This document shows positions 6,914-11,807 of a stretch of DNA of 11,807 bases, in pieces (the first letter of the stretch is position 1; each line of letters starts with the position of its first letter). The position numbers and the translations under genes were made by a program. The DNA lies in assembly GCA_025455285.1 (NCBI GenBank), contig JALOMU010000009.1:1-11807 (forward strand), written 5' to 3'. Source of the stretch: Flavihumibacter sp. Its GTDB lineage: Bacteria > Bacteroidota > Bacteroidia > Chitinophagales > Chitinophagaceae. The notes beneath the pieces were generated by a model that was not told where the DNA came from, searched no databases, and was given only the letters and a program-made list of their open reading frames with translations.

Positions 6914-7372
6914 TTATAACTTTTTAATTCTTAGATCATAAACAAAGTCCTCCACCTGAATAATTCGAAAATTTTCCGAGTCTTTATGTTTAGGATTAAG
7001 CAAATAGTTATATTCCTGTGGAATTACTGTTGATGGTATTTTGATGATTGGTGATTCAGCACGAATTAGAAGATCCGTTCCAAAATCTTTTGTGGAAGAT
7101 GGCGCAGGAGATTCTCTCCAATTTCCAGGAAGCTGAGCAATTGTTAATTCATGCATGGTTTTGTCCGGTATTTCATAGGTTATCATACTCAATGATCTCG
7201 GAATATCTTCAATAGTTACATTAACAGTATATTCTAATAAAGCAAGCGCTCTACTTTCTGAGGTGTAAACACAAGGAGTGAGGATATGATTCCATTGCCC
7301 ATTAAATAACCTTGTACTTTTTCCAGAAAGATCCTGACTAAATTTAGTTCTGCTAAGCCTGTAGACAAACAT
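6914..7372 (-). CDS. RES-domain toxin (NAD+-degrading family)
   Basis: 152 residues, the usual length for a RES toxin. Recognisable features in order: VYRLSR at the N-terminus (Arg5), NGQWN (24-28) in the place where the family normally reads GGRWN, YTSESRALALLEYTVN (36-51, Glu47), and IPSTVIPQEYNYLLNPKH (112-129, Ser114), then IIQVEDFVYDLRI. RES toxins of Xre-RES modules degrade NAD+ and arrest growth. Arg5, Glu47 and Ser114 are present, while the arginine of the GRW box is Gln26 here, which could reduce activity or be a tolerated variant. It lies 11 bases downstream of its antitoxin, the normal order of this module. Confidence 0.9.
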   Translation of the reverse strand: MFVYRLSRTKFSQDLSGKSTRLFNGQWNHILTPCVYTSESRALALLEYTVNVTIEDIPRSLSMITYEIPDKTMHELTIAQLPGNWRESPAPSSTKDFGTDLLIRAESPIIKIPSTVIPQEYNYLLNPKHKDSENFRIIQVEDFVYDLRIKKL

Positions 7373-7383
7373 GCTGTATTAGA

Positions 7384-7851
7384 TTAGGAGTATACCCCAT
7401 AGTCAATTCTGCCAATAATATTCTTTACTTCTTCTCTACCAAACTGATTGTTACATACTTCATAGGGTGTTTTTCCACCTAAAGCACTATTTTCCCTGAA
7501 CATCCATTGATTAAATTTCTCTTCGTTTTCAAACACTTCGTATCCATATGAATAAATATCTGCCAGACTAAGTATCCGTTCGCTTAAAGCGCTATTGAAT
7601 TTTTCTGTACTAGGTTTATTAATAAGGGTAGCCCTCGTCACAGAAAGCAGCTTTGCCAGTTTATCATAATCAAGCGCTGTTCTGGTCTTTAATGCTTCCA
7701 GTTCTTTTTTGCTAATTCCCAAACTCAATCTTTCCATCTTTTCAATTGGCGTCATTTGATTCTCCGGTTTCTTGGTGGCACCAGAAAGAATTATCGTACT
7801 CTTTCTGTGAAGTTTGCTTTTACTCTTGCTGCTTGATTTGACCTTTAGCAT
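7384..7851 (-). CDS. Xre/MbcA/ParS-type antitoxin with DUF2384 domain
   Basis: 155 residues. The first ~20 residues are a basic Ser/Lys tail (KSSSKSKSKLHRKS). Residues about 36-85 form an HTH-like helical domain (LSLGISKKELEALKTRTALD, then YDKLAKLLSVTRATLINK). The C-terminal DUF2384 domain reads SERILSLADIYSYGYEVFEN, EEKFNQWMFRENSALGG, KTPYEVCNNQFG and ends REEVKNIIGRIDYGVYS; in this family the C-terminal tail inserts into the RES active site. The antitoxin blocks the toxin and represses the operon. A palindrome overlapping a candidate -7 element lies 23 bases upstream of the start. This is a complete, intact-looking module. Confidence 0.92.
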   Translation of the reverse strand: MLKVKSSSKSKSKLHRKSTIILSGATKKPENQMTPIEKMERLSLGISKKELEALKTRTALDYDKLAKLLSVTRATLINKPSTEKFNSALSERILSLADIYSYGYEVFENEEKFNQWMFRENSALGGKTPYEVCNNQFGREEVKNIIGRIDYGVYS

Positions 7852-7873
7852 AGTACAATATTTTACTTATATC

Positions 7874-7889
7874 AGTATAAAGATATACT
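7874..7889 (-). promoter_or_regulatory. Palindromic operator overlapping the -7 element of the toxin-antitoxin operon
   Basis: AGTATA-AAGA-TATACT is a perfect 6-bp inverted repeat with a four-base spacer, 23 bases upstream of the antitoxin ATG. On the minus strand its centre contains TATCTTTA (7878-7885), one mismatch from the Bacteroidota -7 consensus TAnnTTTG, with TTTT at 7905-7908 exactly 19 bases upstream as a weak -33. Xre/ParS antitoxins repress their own operon by binding such palindromes, so binding here would block RNA polymerase. Family logic is established; the site itself is inferred. Confidence 0.55.
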
Positions 7890-7924
7890 ATATTCAGGAT
7901 TTGAAAAAGCAATATAAGTTCGTG

Positions 7925-8206
7925 CTATCCACCCTCCTTTCTCGGTCTGTATTTCCCCGGCCCGGATCTGTGCTCAGGTGGTGTATACCCATACCTGGTT
8001 TTATAGCGATTCCTGTTCCATTCCTGCCATTCCTCCGACTTGGTGGATATCATAACACAATTAAAGCCAGTCAGCCCGGGATCAGCCATTTTGGCTTTGC
8101 CCAGGAAGTAGACAAAAGCGTCGTCCACATTCTTGATATGGAATTCCTTATAGCCTTTGACCAGCTTTCCGCTTTCAGAATGATATGATATGAAATACCA
8201 GGGCAT
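7925..8206 (-). CDS. Orphan 93-residue protein of unknown function
   Basis: 93 residues, ATG start. The first ~60 residues look like a small alpha/beta domain: WYFISYHSESGKLVKGYKEF, a helix VDDAFVYFLGKAKM, and GFNCVMIS. A Trp/Arg-rich stretch (EEWQEWNRNRYKTRYGY) and a basic, Pro/Gly-rich tail (PPEHRSGPGKYRPRKEGG) follow. There is no signal peptide and I recognise no domain. The minus frame is preferred over the overlapping plus-strand frame because the latter is a leucine/isoleucine-rich low-complexity read that runs through the antitoxin operator. It ends 73 bases before the antitoxin start, and its upstream region holds the 11-bp repeat array. A basic tail could suggest nucleic-acid binding, but this is speculation. 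Confidence 0.6.
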   Translation of the reverse strand: MPWYFISYHSESGKLVKGYKEFHIKNVDDAFVYFLGKAKMADPGLTGFNCVMISTKSEEWQEWNRNRYKTRYGYTPPEHRSGPGKYRPRKEGG

Positions 8207-8220
8207 GATTCAAATGCTAA

Positions 8221-8233
8221 AATACTTAGTATT
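8221..8233. promoter_or_regulatory. Short palindrome upstream of the 93-residue gene
   Basis: AATACT-T-AGTATT is a perfect 6-bp inverted repeat with a one-base centre, 15 bases upstream of the orphan's start codon. It uses the same AGTAT/ATACT half-site as the toxin-antitoxin operator but in the opposite order. It lies where the -7 region of the orphan gene is expected. Could be coincidental in AT-rich DNA. Confidence 0.3.
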
Positions 8234-8257
8234 ATTCAATAATTGCCCAAATTAATT

Positions 8258-8345
8258 CCTTACCTCACCCTTACCTTTTTCCTACCTAATTCTTACCTTT
8301 TTCTTACCTCATAGAAAGCTCATGGAAACCTCATCCTAACGTCAG
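8258..8345. repeat. Array of eight 11-bp direct repeats (consensus TCTTACCTCAT)
   Basis: The TTACCT core begins at 8260, 8271, (CTACCT) 8282, 8293 and 8304, exactly 11 bases apart. Written as 11-mers from 8258 the units are CCTTACCTCAC, CCTTACCTTTT, TCCTACCTAAT, TCTTACCTTTT, TCTTACCTCAT, then three weaker ones in the same phase: AGAAAGCTCAT, GGAAACCTCAT, CCTAACGTCAG. A seven-base core plus four variable bases, repeated every helical turn, is the geometry bound by OmpR/PhoB-family response regulators. The array lies 52-139 bases upstream of the 93-residue gene and is downstream of the propeller gene, so the orphan is the natural target. Confidence 0.7.
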
Positions 8346-8357
8346 AGAGATTTCTAA

Positions 8358-8385
8358 ACTTATCATGTTAGTTTATTCGATAAGT
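8358..8385. repeat. 7-bp inverted repeat with 14-base loop
   Basis: ACTTATC (8358-8364) and GATAAGT (8379-8385) are exact reverse complements. It lies between the propeller gene's end and the 11-bp array. It may be a second hairpin at the propeller transcript's end or mere chance in AT-rich sequence. Confidence 0.3.
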
Positions 8386-8435
8386 CTGTTCCATCCGCCA
8401 TTTATGGATCTCCTTTTCGTATACCGATGCTGCCC

Positions 8436-8458
8436 AAAAAAATCCGGAAGATTTTTTA
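8436..8458 (-). terminator. Weak candidate terminator of the propeller gene
   Basis: AAAAAATC (8437-8444) and GATTTTTT (8450-8457) form an 8-bp stem with a CGGAA loop. It starts about 10 bases after the propeller stop codon. On the minus strand the 3' arm is a run of seven T. The stem has only one G:C pair, so it is weak, though its position right after the stop codon fits. Confidence 0.35.
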
Positions 8459-8467
8459 TTACCTGCT

Positions 8468-11233
8468 TCATTCCTCACAAGCCCTGCAGTAACCCAATCC
8501 TGTAAAATGCGCGAAAATCCCTCCTCCATTGCTCCCGAATGCAACACCGGATCGTTTGTCAAGGGACTCGCTTTTTCCGAATACCACATAACTTCCTGCA
8601 TAGCTGATGGCAGGCCGACCAACATAACTGCCCCTGGTATCGGTTACCACCTGCTTATTACCGGTTTGCGTATTGTATAACAGGATATTGGACCCCTGCA
8701 CACCCAGGTTGGTTGCTTTGGTTGGGAAAGCCACCCAGCTGCCATCATGGGTAATAGCCAGCCTTTCTCCCTGCTCAATCGGACTGTCCTGATTGCCCGG
8801 TTTGCCATCTTCCGTAAAACTGGCTACCTGCAATTTTCCGGTTTCAATATCATACACAAATACATCCTGATATTTCAGCAGATCCCCTGGAACCATGTTG
8901 GTGGCAGTGGTAGCATACACAACCCATCGTCCATTGCCTGATATGGATGCCGCCACCCTGCGGGAACCCGACTCATCTCCCTGGTTGCGTTCACTCCCAT
9001 CCTGGGTCATGCTAATGCGACGAAGGCCTTGCTTCCCACGTTCCCACAGAAAAATATCCCAGAGGTTATTCGTATCGTTAGTCACCAGCGTAGGTGTTGG
9101 AGAACAAAAAACCACCCTTCTGCCATCAAACGAGATACTGCCTTTATGTGCATTGCCACCTGTTTTAGTAGCAGGTTCCACACTTAGTATTTCTGTTACG
9201 CCACTAACCAGGTTATGTATAAAAACATTCGATTGAGACCTGCCCTTCGGTATCTCCGTTAGGTTGGATGCATCGGAGGTGAATACAACCTGTTGGCCAT
9301 CCCCCGATACCATCGCATCATAACTGTCGCCATTGCTCCAGCCTCCTTTCTCGGGAATACTCACCCGTTCCAGTTTTCCAGTAGTTGCGTTCCACATAAA
9401 AACATCACGCACCTTATTTTCATCACCAGCTACCAAATTGCTGGCCCTGCTTTCAAAAACTACTGTTTGTCCGTCTGCCGAAATAGTGGGCTGCGCACTG
9501 CTTTCATTACCCGGCGTTCCATCAGACGCGGTTGATACTATTTTTGTTATCCCGGTATTTCGATCGCGCCAAAATATCTGCCGGTACTTGCCATCATTTC
9601 CAGCAAATCCTTTGGTCCAGGATACAAAAACGATATACCGCCCTTCCTCTCCTCCCATGCCTCCTACCGCAGGATCACTGGATTCATAAAAACTGCTGAA
9701 GGTTTCATCGGAAGCGCGACTTACCAATTCATATGTATAATCTATCGCCACTCTGATGGAACTAATTCCTTCCGGCGCTTTTCCATTGCCGTGATATACC
9801 ACCCCCTTCATATTGGATGGCATCTTTTTGATTGCTACCTGGTAGCTATCTTTTTCCTTTACCGGTAGGGAAAATTTAATCGGCGTTATCGTATATAAAC
9901 TGGTTTTATCTTTTGTAGTTGTAAGGGCCAGGTCATTGCCTCCATTATTGCTCAGCGTTACCGATACTCCAGCAGGAGCACTTAGCTTACCACTTAGAAA
10001 TCCGTTTTTCCCTATTGCAGTAGAAGATTTATGCTGACCAGGTTGGACACTTGTTTGTTGAGTTGAAGCTGGCTTATCCATCCGACTGGTTGTCATGGAT
10101 GATACAGGTACTTTTGTTGCGGCACTATTTGTTTTACCAGCAATCCAGGTTTTGAGTTCCTGCAAATTGATCAATTTTTCCATTTCCTGTACAAACAACA
10201 AGGATACCCGATCCTCCGGATTGTATTTAATACCCAGTTCCATAAACTGCGGCACCGATGGCCCGAGTCCTTTTTTATAATAAGCAGGATTAGGCTTTAC
10301 CGGTATTCGCGAGAATTGAGAACCTTCCTGTACAAAATTATAATCATACGCTTGCGTACTGCTCTGTGCCACTATGGCTCTTTGATTTAATTCCGATTCC
10401 GGGGCTTCCAATTGTTCATTCACTCTTTCAATGGCACGGTCTAAGGAGCTTTTGGTTTTATTGAATTGTTCCTGATATCTTCCGGGTGCTGGCTCATAGT
10501 CGTTTTTCAAATAGGCCGCCCATTTATCGGGATCATTCTTGAGGATCTTTTCAATATCTTTTTTCTGGCGCTCCAGATCCTCCAGATTTTTCCGAAGATT
10601 TTCTTCTTCCTCCTTCAGCAAACGCAACAGATTCTTTCTCCTGGTTTGTAAAAATTCTTTTCGCGTTACAAAACTCCAGGGCAATTGTCCCGGATAAGTT
10701 AGCAGCCAACATTTTCTCAACCCGTTTATCCCAAATCCCAGTGGTGTCGGAATATCCTTAAACTTCCAAATTCCCGGCTGTATTTCTTCCGGTATACCTT
10801 CCCGTAATTCATGAAAACCCAGACCCTGGTAATCCGTTGAATTATCATACAACATATTATTGAAATTCCCATTGATCTGCAGGTTGAGAACATTATAGGT
10901 TTCATGTGCCAGCGATAAACTATCGCCCTTGCACTGGTATCGCATTCCCATTACTACATAACTATAAGCGGATACGGGTGTGTTCGGTTCCAATGGTCCG
11001 TGTACACTGTACCATTCCGCCTGAACACCTCGTGGCTGATAGGCCGCCAACATCGTATGTGCAGCATCGGTATACCGTTTTTGAATGGCATAGTTGGCTG
11101 CATTGGCCCGCAGAGTACTCCTGCCCTTTTTCCAGCCTCCGTTCTTTGCAAGTATGCGTTCCACACAGGCATCATCCTGTGAAAAGCAAGTACTGCAAAT
11201 GAAGATTCCTAAAAGTATTCCTGTTAATTTCAT
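8468..11233 (-). CDS. Large secreted protein with coiled coil and C-terminal TolB/PD40-like beta-propeller
   Basis: 921 residues. Residues 1-18 are a signal peptide (MKLTGILLGIFICSTCFS). Residues ~20-195 form an unfamiliar globular N-terminal region (GGWKKG, WKFKDIPTPLGFGI, CWLLTYPGQLPWSF). Residues ~198-275 are a charged coiled coil (RLLKEEEENLRKNLEDLERQ and beyond). Residues ~365-410 are a Ser/Thr/Gln-rich linker. Residues ~410-505 are a beta-rich domain ending IRVAIDYTYELVS. From ~528 to 900 there are about seven blades with the WD40-like/PD40 pattern 'ISaDGq.VVFeS.AsNLv.gD...k.DVF.wn..TGkleRvS' (blades near 531, 584, 642, 699, 764, 826 and 875). The C-terminus ends GYCRACEE with a CxxC (Cys916/Cys919). 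Such propellers bind proteins or polymers in the periplasm or at the surface; function here is unknown. The start lies 17 bases after the preceding gene's stop, so the two are likely cotranscribed. Confidence 0.88.
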   Translation of the reverse strand: MKLTGILLGIFICSTCFSQDDACVERILAKNGGWKKGRSTLRANAANYAIQKRYTDAAHTMLAAYQPRGVQAEWYSVHGPLEPNTPVSAYSYVVMGMRYQCKGDSLSLAHETYNVLNLQINGNFNNMLYDNSTDYQGLGFHELREGIPEEIQPGIWKFKDIPTPLGFGINGLRKCWLLTYPGQLPWSFVTRKEFLQTRRKNLLRLLKEEEENLRKNLEDLERQKKDIEKILKNDPDKWAAYLKNDYEPAPGRYQEQFNKTKSSLDRAIERVNEQLEAPESELNQRAIVAQSSTQAYDYNFVQEGSQFSRIPVKPNPAYYKKGLGPSVPQFMELGIKYNPEDRVSLLFVQEMEKLINLQELKTWIAGKTNSAATKVPVSSMTTSRMDKPASTQQTSVQPGQHKSSTAIGKNGFLSGKLSAPAGVSVTLSNNGGNDLALTTTKDKTSLYTITPIKFSLPVKEKDSYQVAIKKMPSNMKGVVYHGNGKAPEGISSIRVAIDYTYELVSRASDETFSSFYESSDPAVGGMGGEEGRYIVFVSWTKGFAGNDGKYRQIFWRDRNTGITKIVSTASDGTPGNESSAQPTISADGQTVVFESRASNLVAGDENKVRDVFMWNATTGKLERVSIPEKGGWSNGDSYDAMVSGDGQQVVFTSDASNLTEIPKGRSQSNVFIHNLVSGVTEILSVEPATKTGGNAHKGSISFDGRRVVFCSPTPTLVTNDTNNLWDIFLWERGKQGLRRISMTQDGSERNQGDESGSRRVAASISGNGRWVVYATTATNMVPGDLLKYQDVFVYDIETGKLQVASFTEDGKPGNQDSPIEQGERLAITHDGSWVAFPTKATNLGVQGSNILLYNTQTGNKQVVTDTRGSYVGRPAISYAGSYVVFGKSESLDKRSGVAFGSNGGGIFAHFTGLGYCRACEE

Positions 11234-11250
11234 GTTGATGAATTGATTGG

Positions 11251-11807
11251 TCAGTTACTGATTTTTCCATAAGCCGTATAACTTCCATAGCTAACATCCT
11301 GCAGCCATAATATTCTTCCTCCTTTAAAACAGGAGAAGTAGGCATTATAGGTTTTCTGACTGCGTTCAATTTCAGAGAACCATACCTGCCAGTTGTTTAG
11401 CATTTTCCAGCTGCCACTGGCTTTGGCATTTTCTACTTTCATAGAACTTCCGCTGGCTCCATTAGCCATCACCAGATCCCAGTTATAGGATTTGTTTGCT
11501 CGAAACTCAAAATATTGTCGCGAGGCAAAGGTTGTTGACCCGGTATATAATCCGGTGTAAAGATTATAGTAATTCGTGGATCCCTGGAATTCGTTGGACC
11601 ATTTACCAGCCAGGTCTTTTTCGCCTACTGCAAACCGGTTTAATCCGGATAATTTTAACAAGGGTTCCCAATCGGTAAAATAGAAATGGGGATCACGTAT
11701 ACCGAAAGCCTGCACAAATGCATTTTTATCAGGCGTGATAATTTCAATCCAGCCCGATTTACCCTTGCTGAAAAGAGTCACCCAAACATCCTTTCCTGTT
11801 GTATTAT
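11251..11807 (-). CDS. Lipocalin-like protein, N-terminus outside window
   Basis: The frame is open to the right edge. It reads NTTGKDVWVTLFSKGKSGW at the edge, so the GTG at 11779-11781 is an internal valine codon, not the start. About 184 residues are visible. The first part contains IEIITPDKNAFVQAFGI and a DWEPLLKLSGLNRFAV segment; then LAGKWSNEFQGSTNYYN opens a beta-rich domain with LYTGLYTGSTTF, YFEFRANKSYNWDL, GSWKMLNNWQVWFSEI and a final YGKISN. The 'l.GkW........YYN..tG.y.g......eF.F..n..Y' order resembles a lipocalin-like beta-barrel that binds a small hydrophobic ligand. That assignment is tentative. It precedes the propeller gene by 17 bases in the same direction. Localisation cannot be judged without the N-terminus. 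Confidence 0.75.
   Translation of the reverse strand, partial: NTTGKDVWVTLFSKGKSGWIEIITPDKNAFVQAFGIRDPHFYFTDWEPLLKLSGLNRFAVGEKDLAGKWSNEFQGSTNYYNLYTGLYTGSTTFASRQYFEFRANKSYNWDLVMANGASGSSMKVENAKASGSWKMLNNWQVWFSEIERSQKTYNAYFSCFKGGRILWLQDVSYGSYTAYGKISN

Noticed and set aside
7814..8188. 124-codon plus-strand ORF
   Set aside because: It overlaps the antitoxin start, runs through the operator and is a leucine/isoleucine/proline-rich shadow read; the minus-strand 93-residue frame is more plausible.
8258..8345. CRISPR array
   Set aside because: Units are 11 bases with no distinct spacers and no cas genes nearby; the geometry fits tandem regulator sites.
8368..8625. 85-codon minus ORF overlapping the 3' end of the propeller gene, as evidence of a frameshift
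   Set aside because: The propeller frame ends naturally with a final blade strand and a C-terminal GIFAHFTGLGYCRACEE, so no frameshift is needed; the other frame shows no propeller pattern.
11779..11781. GTG as the start codon of the lipocalin-like gene
   Set aside because: The frame stays open to the window edge and the upstream residues (NTTGKDVW) continue the protein naturally, so the gene is truncated by the window.

Overview
The window looks like a chromosomal segment from a member of the Bacteroidota, plausibly Chitinophagaceae-like. This is an inference from moderately AT-rich DNA, general lack of strong Shine-Dalgarno sequences, many short secreted or membrane proteins of Bacteroidota-type families, and a candidate promoter resembling the TTTG / TAnnTTTG type. 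There are no rRNA or tRNA genes, no insertion sequence and no CRISPR array that I can see. All functional calls are from motif reading only.

Layout. Positions 1-223 hold the 3' end of a plus-strand gene for a small MmpS-like beta-sandwich protein, followed by about 315 bases without a convincing gene. A serine beta-lactamase-like hydrolase (539-1882, minus) is divergent from a plus-strand run of three genes: a secreted DUF2846-like protein (2046-2456), a secreted HExxH putative metallopeptidase (2549-3556) with a perfect 11-bp hairpin just before its start codon, and a membrane-anchored repeat protein (3619-4344). From 4355 to the right edge every gene is on the minus strand. Reading in the direction of transcription from the right edge, these are: a truncated lipocalin-like gene, a 921-residue secreted beta-propeller protein, a gene-free stretch with a striking 11-bp-periodic direct-repeat array, a 93-residue orphan, an Xre/DUF2384 antitoxin with its RES toxin, a zinc-ribbon membrane protein with a three-helix membrane protein, and a mycothiol-dependent-isomerase-like (DinB fold) protein translationally coupled to an odd acyl-carrier-protein-like gene.

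How the parts work together. The RES/Xre pair is a standard type II toxin-antitoxin operon with its own palindromic operator overlapping a candidate -7 element. The DinB-fold/SCP2-like protein and the ACP-like protein share a TAATG stop/start overlap, so they are probably made together and may act on the same thioester or thiol substrate. The 93-residue orphan sits directly downstream of the 11-bp array, whose geometry is that of tandem OmpR/PhoB-family response-regulator sites.

The two most unusual things are (i) the ACP-like protein, in which the phosphopantetheine-serine half of an ACP is at the N-terminus and the helix I / DLGID half is at the very C-terminus, so the fold appears circularly permuted or split, and (ii) the 88-base array of eight 11-bp units at 8258-8345.
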